Source of the DNA: CAZGKW01 sp964526295
GTDB lineage: Bacteria > Planctomycetota > Phycisphaerae > FEN-1346
Direction: 5' to 3'
NCBI GenBank assembly: GCA_964526295.1
Contig: CAZGKW010000005.1
Location: forward strand, 1 to 64,000
Length of the DNA: 64,000 nucleotides
Positions within the stretch are counted from its first letter, which is position 1; every line of letters starts with the position of its first letter. Shown here piece by piece: positions 44,529 through 53,092 of this stretch. The translations under genes were made by a program, and so were the position numbers. Below the pieces are notes generated by a model. That model worked only from the letters and a program-made list of their open reading frames with translations. It ran no database searches and was not told the origin of the DNA.

Positions 44529-44900
44529 TCAGGTGACTTTGATGTCCTTGGTGGCTTCCCACGTGCCGTGGATGTTGCACACCTCGAACGCCCGCAAGGG
44601 GCCGACGCCCTGCTCGAGCTGGACGCAGGCCTTCAGGACCGGGCAAGTCGTCACGGCCGTCAGGTCGAGCCGCGCCAGGTACAGCTCGCCGGCGTAGAGG
44701 TCGATGAGCTGGATGAAGTGGTCGCGGTCGTTGGGGTGGGCCTTGAGCTGGCCGACCTCGACGGTGACCTCGAAGCACTCGCCGGCCTTGACCTCGTCGG
44801 GCGCGGAGATGACGGGATAGTGCTTCTTCTCCAGGTCGGTCATGTCATCCATGTCCTTGGGTCGATTGACGCCTTCGAACAACGTCGCTTCTTCCGCCAT
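44529..44900 (-). CDS. Class II superoxide reductase (neelaredoxin-like)
   Basis: 123 residues from ATG 44900. Superoxide reductases reduce superoxide to hydrogen peroxide at a mononuclear Fe(His)4Cys site without making oxygen. All five ligands can be placed: His 27 (EKKHYPVI), His 55 (KAHPN), His 61 (RDHF), Cys 108 and His 111 (CNIHG). There is no N-terminal desulforedoxin domain, so it belongs to the one-iron class. The usual EKH triad is expanded to EKKH, which moves the glutamate one position. The enzyme is typical of anaerobes and microaerophiles and suggests that lifestyle. It is co-oriented with the SixA-like gene 72 bases upstream. Confidence 0.9.
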   Translation of the reverse strand: MAEEATLFEGVNRPKDMDDMTDLEKKHYPVISAPDEVKAGECFEVTVEVGQLKAHPNDRDHFIQLIDLYAGELYLARLDLTAVTTCPVLKACVQLEQGVGPLRAFEVCNIHGTWEATKDIKVT

Positions 44901-44972
44901 GGTTCGACTCCTTCCCGTAACGGTGGGGTGTCGCCGGCGAGACGCCGCCGGCCGGTGCAGCGCGGTCGGCCG

Positions 44973-45437
44973 TTACGCGAGCAGCTCGGGCCGCACGTAC
45001 CATGCGACCCGCCAGCCTTCCTCCGGGGCCTTCTCCAGGCACATGACGCCTCCGTAACGGAACGCCACCACGCTGTGCTCCTGGTCGCCCGTCACCAGGA
45101 GCGACGCCAGGTTACTCATGAACGGCAGATGGCCGACGAGACAGACATTCTCGGCAGCGCTCTCGACGTGGGCGGCGACGGGAGCCACGGGGTCGGTCGG
45201 GCCGAGGTCGCCGCGCTGCTCGATGCCGTCGGCGACCCGGAACGCGTCGGCGAGGACCTCGGCGGTCTCGGCGGCCCGAGTCTTGCCGCTGTGGACCACG
45301 GCGCGGACCTCCAGGCCCAAGGGCCGGAGAAAGGCGGCCACCTTGCCGACCTCGCCGCGGCCCCTCTCGGTGAGGGGTCGGTCGGGGTCCTCGCTCTTGG
45401 CTTTCGCTCTGCCGTGCTGAACAAGGTAAAGACGCAT
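44973..45437 (-). CDS. SixA-like histidine phosphatase
   Basis: 154 residues from ATG 45437, behind AGGAAAG; the longer open frame upstream is not conserved in style. LYLVQHGRAKAKSEDPDRPL is the histidine-phosphatase motif, with catalytic His 8 in the QHG variant of RHG seen in SixA. HSGKTRAAETAEVL and VGHLPFMSNLA carry the Arg and the second catalytic His. SixA removes phosphate from histidine phosphotransfer proteins; related proteins have other substrates. It probably shares a transcript with the downstream superoxide reductase. Confidence 0.87.
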   Translation of the reverse strand: MRLYLVQHGRAKAKSEDPDRPLTERGRGEVGKVAAFLRPLGLEVRAVVHSGKTRAAETAEVLADAFRVADGIEQRGDLGPTDPVAPVAAHVESAAENVCLVGHLPFMSNLASLLVTGDQEHSVVAFRYGGVMCLEKAPEEGWRVAWYVRPELLA

Positions 45438-45566
45438 GGCTCTTTCCTCGCGGAGGGCTGAGGGCTGGGCATGCATGGCGTCGCGCCACGTCCATCTTCG
45501 ACGGCCGACGGCGGCGATGCAAGCGGCCATGAAAATTCCTCCGGGTTGGCCTTCGCGGGACGTGCC

Positions 45567-45594
45567 TTGCATCCGGCCGGATTTCCGCTAAGCT
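45567..45594 (+). promoter_or_regulatory. Possible promoter of the aldo/keto reductase gene
   Basis: TTGCAT (45567-45572), 16-base spacer, TAAGCT (45589-45594), 50 bases before the ATG. The match is moderate. Confidence 0.35.
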
Positions 45595-45644
45595 CGCCGA
45601 CCGACCGGGGGCAACACGCATTCAGCGAAGGAGTGCTTCCCGCC

Positions 45645-46748
45645 ATGTGGACCAAGCCGTACGGCAAGACCGGGACGGACGTCTCGGTGGTGGGCTTCGG
45701 AGGGATGCGGTTCGCCAACCCGACCGACATCGACGCAAACGCCGCTATTGTGATGCACGCCTACGAGCGCGGCGTGAACTACTTCGACACCGCCCCGTTC
45801 TACTCGAAGGACAAAAGCGAGGAGATCATGGGGGCGGCAGTCGGTCAGATGAAGCAGGGTACGTTCTTCGTCTCGACCAAGTGCATGGAAGCGGACGGCG
45901 ACAAGCTGCGAGCCAGCCTGGAGAAGTCGCTTCGCCGCCTGAAGGTCGACCGCATCCACTTCTTCCACATCTGGTCGGTCATCACGCTGGACCAGTGGCG
46001 GGAGCGCCTTGCCGGCGGCGCCGTCGACGCCGCCCTGAGGGCTCGCGACGAGGGGCTCATCGAGCACGTCGTCATCTCGTCGCACCTGGACGGCGACGAC
46101 CTGAAGACCGTGCTGGCGGAGGGGCCTTTCGAGGGCGTCACGCTGGGCTACTCGGCGATCAACTTCCCCTACCGCGAGAAGGCGGTCGAGGCGGCCGGCG
46201 AGATGGGCCTCGGCGTCGTCACGATGAACCCGCTGGCCGGCGGGCTCATCCCCCAGAACGCCGAGCGGTTCGGTTTCCTCCGCACGCCGGACGATCCGTC
46301 CGTCGTGGCCGCGGCGATACGGTTCAACGTCTCCCATCCGGCAATCACGTGTGCCCTGGTCGGCTTCACGACGCGAGAGCACGTCGACGAGGCCTGCGAT
46401 GCGGTGGAGAGCTTCACCCCGTACGGTGCCGACCGCGCGGCCTCGATCCGCGAGGACGTGCTGGCCTCGTTCGACGACCTGTGCACGGGGTGCGGCTACT
46501 GCCTGCCCTGCCCGGAGGGCCTTAATGTCCCCCGCCTGATGGACGCCCACAACCTGCTCATGCTCCACCCCGACGGCCAGAACCAGGCCCGCGGCCGCCT
46601 GAAGTGGCACTGGCTGATGAAGCCCGAGGATGCCGCGGCGTGCTCCCTGTGCGGCCAGTGCGAGACGCGGTGCACGCAGCACCTGCCGATCCGGGAGCGG
46701 ATGCAGGCGATCGCCGCCTTGGCCGAGGACGGGAGCGAGGGCGCCTGA
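45645..46748 (+). CDS. Aldo/keto reductase with C-terminal ferredoxin-like Fe-S domain
   Basis: 367 residues from ATG 45645, with AAGGAG upstream. The N-terminal ~275 residues are an AKR barrel: NYFDTAPFY supplies Asp 48 and Tyr 53, STK supplies Lys 79, and HFFHIW at 105-110 replaces the usual LxxxH strand, so the fourth tetrad residue is not certain. The C-terminal part has two cysteine clusters, CTGCGYCLPCPEG and CSLCGQCETRCTQ, suited to two [4Fe-4S] clusters. Such fusions occur in anaerobes and may use ferredoxin-linked electrons. The product is unknown. It is followed after 27 bases by an enolase-superfamily gene, suggesting a shared catabolic path. Confidence 0.88.
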   Translation: MWTKPYGKTGTDVSVVGFGGMRFANPTDIDANAAIVMHAYERGVNYFDTAPFYSKDKSEEIMGAAVGQMKQGTFFVSTKCMEADGDKLRASLEKSLRRLKVDRIHFFHIWSVITLDQWRERLAGGAVDAALRARDEGLIEHVVISSHLDGDDLKTVLAEGPFEGVTLGYSAINFPYREKAVEAAGEMGLGVVTMNPLAGGLIPQNAERFGFLRTPDDPSVVAAAIRFNVSHPAITCALVGFTTREHVDEACDAVESFTPYGADRAASIREDVLASFDDLCTGCGYCLPCPEGLNVPRLMDAHNLLMLHPDGQNQARGRLKWHWLMKPEDAAACSLCGQCETRCTQHLPIRERMQAIAALAEDGSEGA

Positions 46749-46775
46749 CCCGCCGGACCGGAAGGAGGCACCGAC

Positions 46776-47864
46776 GTGAAGATCGCGTCCATCGAGACGT
46801 TCAGCCGGGAGGTCGTGGGCCTGGTGCGTGTCCGCACGGACGACGGGGCCGAGGGATGGGGCCAGGTCTCCCCGTTCAACGCCGACATCACGGCGACAGT
46901 GCTCCACCGCCAGATCGCCCCGGTGGCGCTCGGCGCCGACGCGACGGACGTCGACGGCTTGGCCGACCGGTGCGTCGAGGCGACCTACAAGTTCCCCGGG
47001 AGTTACGTCCGTCGGGCCCTCGCGGGGGTGGACACGGCCCTGTGGGACCTCCGCGGCAAGATCGAAGACAAGAGCGTGTGCGAGCTGCTGGGCGGGACGC
47101 CGCGCCCGGTCGCCGTCTACGGCTCCAGCATGCGGCGCGACATCCGGCCCGCGGAGGAGGCCGAGCGGCTGGTCCGCCTCCGCGAGGCCGACGGCTACCG
47201 GGCGTTCAAGGTCCGCGTCGGCAAGGTGTGCGGACACGATGAGGACCAGTGGCCCGGCCGGACGGAGGAGCTGGTGCGCACGGTTCGCAACGCGGTCGGC
47301 GACGAGGTCGTCCTCCTGGCCGACGGGAACAGCTGCTACACGCCGTCGAAGGCCATCGAGGTCGGCCGCCTGCTCGAGGACCAGGACTTCCGGCACTTCG
47401 AGGAGCCCTGCCCTTACTGGGAGGTCGAGTGGACCGCCGAGGTGACGCGGGCCCTCGACGTGCCCGTAGCCGGCGGTGAGCAGGACTGCTTCCTGTGGCA
47501 GTGGCGGCGGATCATCGACCTCGGGGCCGTCGACATCGTCCAGCCGGACGTCTGCTACGTCGGCGGCGTCGCGCGGATGCTGCGCGTCGCCCGGATGGCC
47601 GAGGAGGCGGGCCTTCCGTGCACGCCGCACTCGGCGAACCGGTCCATGCTGGCCGTCTTCACGCTGCACGTGCTGGCGGCGATCCCGAACGCCGGCCCGT
47701 TCATGGAGCTGTCGATCGAGCCGAACGCCTGGACCGAGGGCCTCTACGAGCCGGCCCTGGAAGTGCGGGGCGGGGCGGCGGCGGTCCCGGAAGGGCCCGG
47801 CTGGGGCGTGACGCCCTGCAAGGACTGGCTGTCATCGGCGACGCGCCAGGAAAGCACGCTCTGA
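46776..47864 (+). CDS. Mandelate racemase / muconate lactonizing enzyme family protein
   Basis: 362 residues from GTG 46776, with GGAAGGAGG upstream. Enolase-superfamily metal ligands can be placed at Asp 183 (LADGN), Glu 209 (FEEP) and Glu 235 (GGEQ), with His 285 in CTPHSAN as a likely base partner. The catalytic KxK of the mandelate racemase group reads K145-V-R147, which points to a dehydratase or epimerase subgroup and not a classic racemase. It may be a sugar-acid dehydratase; the neighbouring SMP-30 lactonase (47936) would supply sugar acids from lactones. It is co-transcribed with the aldo/keto reductase. Confidence 0.87.
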   Translation: MKIASIETFSREVVGLVRVRTDDGAEGWGQVSPFNADITATVLHRQIAPVALGADATDVDGLADRCVEATYKFPGSYVRRALAGVDTALWDLRGKIEDKSVCELLGGTPRPVAVYGSSMRRDIRPAEEAERLVRLREADGYRAFKVRVGKVCGHDEDQWPGRTEELVRTVRNAVGDEVVLLADGNSCYTPSKAIEVGRLLEDQDFRHFEEPCPYWEVEWTAEVTRALDVPVAGGEQDCFLWQWRRIIDLGAVDIVQPDVCYVGGVARMLRVARMAEEAGLPCTPHSANRSMLAVFTLHVLAAIPNAGPFMELSIEPNAWTEGLYEPALEVRGGAAAVPEGPGWGVTPCKDWLSSATRQESTL

Positions 47865-47883
47865 CGGCTCGGCCTGCAACCTG

Positions 47884-47916
47884 CCTCTCCCCTGGCGGAA
47901 GAGGGGCGGGGTGAGG
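47884..47916. terminator. Hairpin between converging genes
   Basis: CCTCTCCCC (47884-47892) can pair with GGGGTGAGG (47908-47916) with one mismatch, or CCCCT (47889-47893) with AGGGG (47902-47906). The sequence resembles the CCCTCTCCC/GGGTGAGGG type of dispersed intergenic palindrome seen in many genomes. It lies exactly between two converging stops. Confidence 0.4.
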
Positions 47917-47935
47917 GGGAGCCTGCCCCCCACAG

Positions 47936-48931
47936 CTACGGCAGCCCCGCCACCTTCAGCCGCACGGCGTAGACGTTCGGCCGGGCCGTGATGTAGAGCG
48001 TCTTGCGTTCCTTCTCGCCGAACGCGCAGTTCGTCGGCCGCTCGGGCAGGCGGACCTTGCCGATCAGCTTGCCTTCGGTGTCGAAGACCTGCACGCCGTC
48101 GCCGGCGGTCACGTAGAGCCGCCCGTCGCGGTCGATGCGGATGCCGTCGGGGGCCGGCGGATCGACCTTGACGAACACCTTTCCGTCGGCGAGCGCCAAG
48201 TCCTCCGTCACGCGGAAGCGGCGGACGTGGCTCTTCGAGTGGTCGCTGTCGGCGACGTAGAGGTGCGTCTCGTCCGGCGAGAAACAGAGGCCGTTGGGCC
48301 GCTCGAAGTCGCTCACTACGGCGACGGGTTCCCCGGCCCCCGGGTCCAGGCGGAAGACGTAGTTGGCGTCCTGCTCGCGCTTGCGCTTCCCCAGGCCGTA
48401 GGGCGGGTCGGTGAACCAGATCGTCCCGTCCGACCGGACAACGACGTCGTTGGGTGAGTTGAGCTTCCCGCCCTTGTACGCCGAGACGAGCGTCGTGACC
48501 TCGCCGCCGGGCGTCGTCCGCGTGACGCTGCGGCTGCCGTGCTCGGCCGTGACGAGCCGCCCCTGCGGGTCCGTGGTGTTGCCGTTGGCGTTGTGCGACG
48601 GCTTGCGGAAGACCTGGAGGCCCTTCTCCGGGTCCCACCGGTAGAGCGTGTCGGCCGGGATGTCGCTGAAGACGAGGAAGCCGCCCTCCCATTCCAGCCA
48701 CACCGGCCCTTCGGTGAACTTGAGGCCGGAGGCAATGAGCCGCACGGGGGCGTCCGGTTCGATGACCTGGCGGAACGCGTCGTCGATAACTTCGACCCGG
48801 CCGTGCGACTTCGCGGGTTCTGCCATGGCTTCCTCCCTGGTATCCTGAGACTCCGTGCCGCAGCGTACCGACGTGGCCGCTGCGAGCACGACTGCCGCAC
48901 CCATCACCACTGCCTTCACAAGCGTGCCCAT
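47936..48931 (-). CDS. SMP-30 / gluconolactonase family protein, exported
   Basis: 331 residues from ATG 48931. A signal peptide covers about residues 1-24 (VKAVVMGAAVVLAAATSVRC); the Cys could be a lipid anchor, but the preceding residues are not a good lipobox. The six-bladed propeller has the metal-site residues in TEGPVW (Glu), SPNDVVV (Asn), RPNGLCFSPD (Asn) and YVADSD (Asp). Family members hydrolyse sugar lactones with Ca or Zn. The position next to an enolase-superfamily enzyme fits a sugar-acid pathway, although the two are on opposite strands. Confidence 0.87.
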   Translation of the reverse strand: MGTLVKAVVMGAAVVLAAATSVRCGTESQDTREEAMAEPAKSHGRVEVIDDAFRQVIEPDAPVRLIASGLKFTEGPVWLEWEGGFLVFSDIPADTLYRWDPEKGLQVFRKPSHNANGNTTDPQGRLVTAEHGSRSVTRTTPGGEVTTLVSAYKGGKLNSPNDVVVRSDGTIWFTDPPYGLGKRKREQDANYVFRLDPGAGEPVAVVSDFERPNGLCFSPDETHLYVADSDHSKSHVRRFRVTEDLALADGKVFVKVDPPAPDGIRIDRDGRLYVTAGDGVQVFDTEGKLIGKVRLPERPTNCAFGEKERKTLYITARPNVYAVRLKVAGLP

Positions 48932-49002
48932 GGGACGGCCTCCTCACCGGACCGGGGCGCATTCTACGACCGGCCCCCGGTCGGCACAAGCATCGGCCGA
49001 TC

Positions 49003-51879
49003 TCAGTCCAGCCCCTCGCCGTCCAGGTGGGCGGCGAGGTAGCGGCCCGTGTAGCTTTCCTCCGTGGCCGCGACCTTCTCCGGCGTGCCGGAAGCCACGA
49101 CGCGGCCGCCTTCGTCCCCGCCCTCAGGCCCGAGGTCGATCACCCAGTCGGCGCACTTGATGACCTCGTAGTTGTGCTCGATGACGACCACCGTGTTGCC
49201 CATGTCGACGAGGCGGTTGAGAACGTCCAGCAGCCGCTGGATGTCGGCGAAATGGAGGCCGGTGGTCGGCTCGTCGAGGACGTAGAGCGTGTTCCCGGTG
49301 GACCGCTTCCCGAGCTCGGCGGCCAGCTTCACCCGCTGGGCCTCGCCGCCGGAGAGGGTCGTCGAGTTCTGTCCCAGGGCGATATACCCCAGGCCGACGG
49401 CGTCGAGCGTCCCCAGCAGGGCCACGATCCGCGGGAAGCTGTCGAAGAACTCCAGGGCCTCGGCCACCCGCATGTCGAGCACGTCGGCGATCGTCCGGCC
49501 GCGGTAGGTGATCTCGAGCGTCTCGCGGTTGTACCGCGTGCCGCCGCACTCCCGGCAGGTGACGTAGACGTCGGGCAGGAAGTTCATCTCGAGCTTCAGC
49601 ACGCCCTGCCCCTGGCAGGCCTCGCACCGGCCGCCCTTGACATTAAAGCTGAATCGGCTGGGCCCGTAGCCGCGGACCTTCGCTTCGCGAGTTCGGGCGA
49701 AGACCCGGCGGATACGGTCGAAGACCTTCGTATAAGTGGCCGCGTTGGACCGGGGCGTCCGGCCGATGGGGCCCTGGTCGATCTCGGTGACCCGGTCGAT
49801 GCGGTCGTGTCCCTCGAGTCGACGGTGGCCGCCCGGTTTGTCGCGGCTGCCGCTCAGTTTCCGTCGGAGGGCCGGGGCCAGCGTCTGCGTCACGAGGGTG
49901 CTCTTACCCGAGCCGCTGACACCGGTCACGCACACGAGGCACCCGACCGGGAACGAGACGTTGAGGTTGTGGAGGTTGTTCTCGCGGGCCCCGACGACGC
50001 GGACGGACCGGCGGCGGCTGGCCTTCCGGCGATTCGTCGGCACCGGGATGCGGAGGTCATGAGCCAGGTACCGGCCCGTCAGAGAGTCTTCGCACTGAGC
50101 GATGGCCCTGGGGCAACCCTCAGCGACGACCTCGCCCCCGTGCTCGCCCGCGCCCGGCCCCATGTCCACGACGTGGTCGGCCCGGCGGATCGTGTCCTCG
50201 TCGTGCTCGACGACCAGGACGGTGTTGCCCAGGTCGCGAAGCCGGACCAGCGTCGCCAGGAGCCGCCGGTTGTCGCGGGCATGAAGGCCGATGGTCGGCT
50301 CGTCGAGGACGTAGCACACGCCCACCAGGCCGCTGCCGACCTGCGTGGCGAGGCGGATCCGCTGGGCCTCGCCGCCCGAGAGGCTGTCGGCCGTCCGGTC
50401 GAGCGTCAGGTACCCGATCCCCACGTCCTGCATAAACCGGAGGCGGTTCCGGAGCTCTCCGAGGACCTGCCGGGCGATCTCGGCCCGCTGGCCCGCGAGG
50501 TCCAGGTCGTCGAAGAACGCGGCGGCCCGGTCGACGCTCATCGCGCAGACCTCCTGGATGGCCTTCCCGCCGACCTCGACGCCGCGCGCCTCAGGCCGCA
50601 GCCGGGCCCCCTTGCACTCGGGGCACGGCTGGCGGCTCATGAACTGGCGGAGCCATCGTTTGACGCGAGGCGAGGCGTCCGGCGAATCGAGACCCTTCAG
50701 GCTCGGGACCACGCCCTCCCACGCCTCCGCCCACTCGCCCTTGGGCCGCCCCTTTGAGGGCGGCTTGCCGCCGCGCAGGAGGGCCTTGCGCTTCCGCTTG
50801 GGCAGCTTCGCCACCGGCGTGTCCGGATCCACGTCGAAGTCGCGGAGAAAGCGGTCCAGGGCGTCCTCGAAGAACCGGCGATAGCGTCGCGGTCCGCTCC
50901 GCCACACCGCCAGTGCCCCTTCCGCCAGCGACTTCTCCGCGTCGGGCAGTATCAGCTCTTCATCGAACTCCGCCACGGTCCCGATGCCGTGGCACGTGGG
51001 ACACGCGCCGTGCGGGCTGTTGAAGCTGAAGAGGCGGGGCGTCAGCTCCTCGAAGCTGATGTCGCACTTCGTGCAGGCATACCGCTCGCTGTAGAGCGTG
51101 TGACGCCACGCGCCGCTTTGGGTCTCGTGGGCGACGATGACCAGCCCGTCGGTCATGCGGAGGGCCGTCTCGATCGAATCGGAAAGCCGGTCGCGGACGG
51201 CGGGCTTGGCGACCAGCCGGTCGACGACGGCCTCGATGGTGTGCCGGCGGCCCCGGGCCAGCTCCGGCGCGTCGCGGACCTCGTACATCCGCCCGTCGAC
51301 GCGGACGCGGACGAACCCGTCGGCCACGACGCCTCGCATGACGTCCTTGTGCTCGCCCCGCTGACCCCGGACAAGCGGCGCGAGGACGATCAGCCGCGTG
51401 CCTTCCGCCAGGCGGAGGACACGGTCGACTATCTCCTCGGAGCTCTGCTGCCGGACCTCGCGTCCGCACTGGGGACAGTAGGCCGTGCCGACCCGGGCGT
51501 AGAGGAGCCGGAGAAAGTCGTGGATCTGGGTGGCGGTGGCGACCGTCGAGCGCGGACTGAAGCCGCTGCGGCGCTGCTGGATGGCGATCGTGGGCGGCAG
51601 GCCCTCGATGGCGTCGACGTCGGGCTTCTCCATCTGGTGAAGGAACTGCCGGGCGTATGCCGAGAGTGACTCGACGTACCGCCGCTGACCCTCGGCGTAG
51701 ATCGTGTCGAAGGCGAGGCTGGACTTGCCGCTTCCCGAAAGGCCGGTGACGACGACGAGCTGATCGCGCGGGATGCGGACCGTCAGGCCCTTCAGATTGT
51801 GGGTCCGTGCCCCCCGGACGAGGATGAACTCGTCACCGTTTCCTTCGCGGGGCTCGCCGTGAGGTCCACGCTGCGACAA
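49003..51879 (-). CDS. uvrA: Excinuclease ABC subunit A
   Basis: 958 residues, normal length. UvrA recognises DNA lesions and loads UvrB in nucleotide excision repair. Two ABC modules are visible: Walker A GLSGSGKSS (46-54) and GVSGSGKST (about 656), with signatures LSGGEAQRI (about 500) and LSGGEAQRV (about 841). Zinc-binding cysteines occur in CPQCG, CTKC...CPTCHG and CEACQGQG...CRECGG. The only usable start is TTG at 51879; no ATG or GTG occurs in frame nearby. It has its own promoter at 51922-51950. No uvrB or uvrC is in this window. Confidence 0.97.
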   Translation of the reverse strand: MSQRGPHGEPREGNGDEFILVRGARTHNLKGLTVRIPRDQLVVVTGLSGSGKSSLAFDTIYAEGQRRYVESLSAYARQFLHQMEKPDVDAIEGLPPTIAIQQRRSGFSPRSTVATATQIHDFLRLLYARVGTAYCPQCGREVRQQSSEEIVDRVLRLAEGTRLIVLAPLVRGQRGEHKDVMRGVVADGFVRVRVDGRMYEVRDAPELARGRRHTIEAVVDRLVAKPAVRDRLSDSIETALRMTDGLVIVAHETQSGAWRHTLYSERYACTKCDISFEELTPRLFSFNSPHGACPTCHGIGTVAEFDEELILPDAEKSLAEGALAVWRSGPRRYRRFFEDALDRFLRDFDVDPDTPVAKLPKRKRKALLRGGKPPSKGRPKGEWAEAWEGVVPSLKGLDSPDASPRVKRWLRQFMSRQPCPECKGARLRPEARGVEVGGKAIQEVCAMSVDRAAAFFDDLDLAGQRAEIARQVLGELRNRLRFMQDVGIGYLTLDRTADSLSGGEAQRIRLATQVGSGLVGVCYVLDEPTIGLHARDNRRLLATLVRLRDLGNTVLVVEHDEDTIRRADHVVDMGPGAGEHGGEVVAEGCPRAIAQCEDSLTGRYLAHDLRIPVPTNRRKASRRRSVRVVGARENNLHNLNVSFPVGCLVCVTGVSGSGKSTLVTQTLAPALRRKLSGSRDKPGGHRRLEGHDRIDRVTEIDQGPIGRTPRSNAATYTKVFDRIRRVFARTREAKVRGYGPSRFSFNVKGGRCEACQGQGVLKLEMNFLPDVYVTCRECGGTRYNRETLEITYRGRTIADVLDMRVAEALEFFDSFPRIVALLGTLDAVGLGYIALGQNSTTLSGGEAQRVKLAAELGKRSTGNTLYVLDEPTTGLHFADIQRLLDVLNRLVDMGNTVVVIEHNYEVIKCADWVIDLGPEGGDEGGRVVASGTPEKVAATEESYTGRYLAAHLDGEGLD

Positions 51880-51921
51880 GACGGTCTCCCGACCGGACAG
51901 GCCACGGTCCTCAAACCCCGT

Positions 51922-51950
51922 ATGTTATCGCCGCCCGGAGGGGGAGACAA
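51922..51950 (-). promoter_or_regulatory. Promoter of uvrA
   Basis: On the minus strand: TTGTCT (51950-51945), 17-base spacer, TAACAT (51927-51922). It lies 42 bases upstream of the TTG start. No LexA-type palindrome was recognised. Confidence 0.5.
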
Positions 51951-52020
51951 GGCCTCGGGACGGAATGCGTTGGGGAGCAAGCCGCATGAGTTCGGCCCGG
52001 ATGGCGGGCCCGTGTTCGCG

Positions 52021-53040
52021 TCAGTCGGAAGCCGAGGACCGCCCATCGACCGTCCCGTCCTGGGCTTCCTGCTGCTTTCGCATCTCGGCCAAGCGGGTGT
52101 CGATGAAACGGATGGCCTGGTCGGCCTTGTAGGCCATGGCGTGGCGGGGAAACCGCTTCCGAAGATCGTCGAAGACCTGCCGGGCCTCCGCCAGGCGACC
52201 GTTCTCGAACAGGACGGTGCCCTTCAGATGCAGGGCCACGGGCACCTCCGGCACGTCCGGAAAACGCTCCAGAAAGAGGTTGACGTTCCGTAGCGTCTCC
52301 CGTGCGTCCCCTTCCGAGGCGGGGACCATCGCCAGCATGAGGGCGGCTTGGCTGAGCCGGCCGTGCTTGTTCTCCGGGTCGAGGGCCGCCGCCTTCTCCA
52401 GATAGGGCTCGGCCCGGCTGAACTGCTCCAGCATGGCCAAGGCGTTGCCCAGGGCGAAGTTGGCCTCCAGGTCCTCCGGCTTCACCTTCTGGGCCGCGAA
52501 CAGGTCCGGCAGACGGCGGACCTGCTCCAGGACGGCGTGCAGCTCCGGCGCCGCGCGCGGCCCGATGACGTGATGCAGCGCCACGCCCTGGCCGTCGAAC
52601 ACGAGCACGCTCGGATAGATCCGGACGCCGTACTTCCTGGTCGCCGGGCTTGCGCCGGCCGTATCGTCGATCCGTACCGGGACGAAGTGCTGCTCCAGGT
52701 AGATGCTCATCTTGCGGGCGGCGAAAGGGCCCTTCTCCATCCAGATGCACGGCTGGCACTCGTCGAAGCGGAAATAGGCCATGACGAGACGGCCGGTTTC
52801 CTTGGCCTCCTCCACGGCGGCCTCGAGATCGCTCCGCCAATTCAGGCGGGTAAACCGCTCGGCTTCCTCCGGCTCGGCATCGTCGGCCTCAGCACGGCCT
52901 TCCGGCGACGCGGCGGCCGCAACATCGATCGCGCAAGTGAAGCCCGACAAACAACAGGGCACGCCGAGCAGGAGCAGGGCCCGCCAGAGCCTGGCGGAGC
53001 GGGCGCGGCCTCGTCTGTCGATGGTCCTGGACTGCTTCAC
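52021..53040 (-). CDS. Exported thioredoxin-fold protein with TPR region
   Basis: 339 residues from GTG 53040. The open frame extends to 53376, but that part overlaps accA, and 53040 puts a basic, hydrophobic signal sequence (LWRALLLLGVPCCLSGFTC) at the N-terminus, possibly a lipoprotein. A thioredoxin-like domain follows with CQPC in FRFDECQPCIWMEKGPFA and the cis-Pro strand IYPSVLVFDG. From about residue 185 TPR-like repeats appear (LEANFALGNALAMLEQFSRA; GRLAEARQVFDDLRKRFP). It may act as a periplasmic thiol-disulfide or redox-sensing protein. It is co-directional with accA, 52 bases downstream of it. Confidence 0.77.
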   Translation of the reverse strand: MKQSRTIDRRGRARSARLWRALLLLGVPCCLSGFTCAIDVAAAASPEGRAEADDAEPEEAERFTRLNWRSDLEAAVEEAKETGRLVMAYFRFDECQPCIWMEKGPFAARKMSIYLEQHFVPVRIDDTAGASPATRKYGVRIYPSVLVFDGQGVALHHVIGPRAAPELHAVLEQVRRLPDLFAAQKVKPEDLEANFALGNALAMLEQFSRAEPYLEKAAALDPENKHGRLSQAALMLAMVPASEGDARETLRNVNLFLERFPDVPEVPVALHLKGTVLFENGRLAEARQVFDDLRKRFPRHAMAYKADQAIRFIDTRLAEMRKQQEAQDGTVDGRSSASD

Positions 53041-53092
53041 GGTCTCGGCGCGCTCCCTCGCTCTGTCCAGGGCGTTGCGGTTCCCGTCCGGC

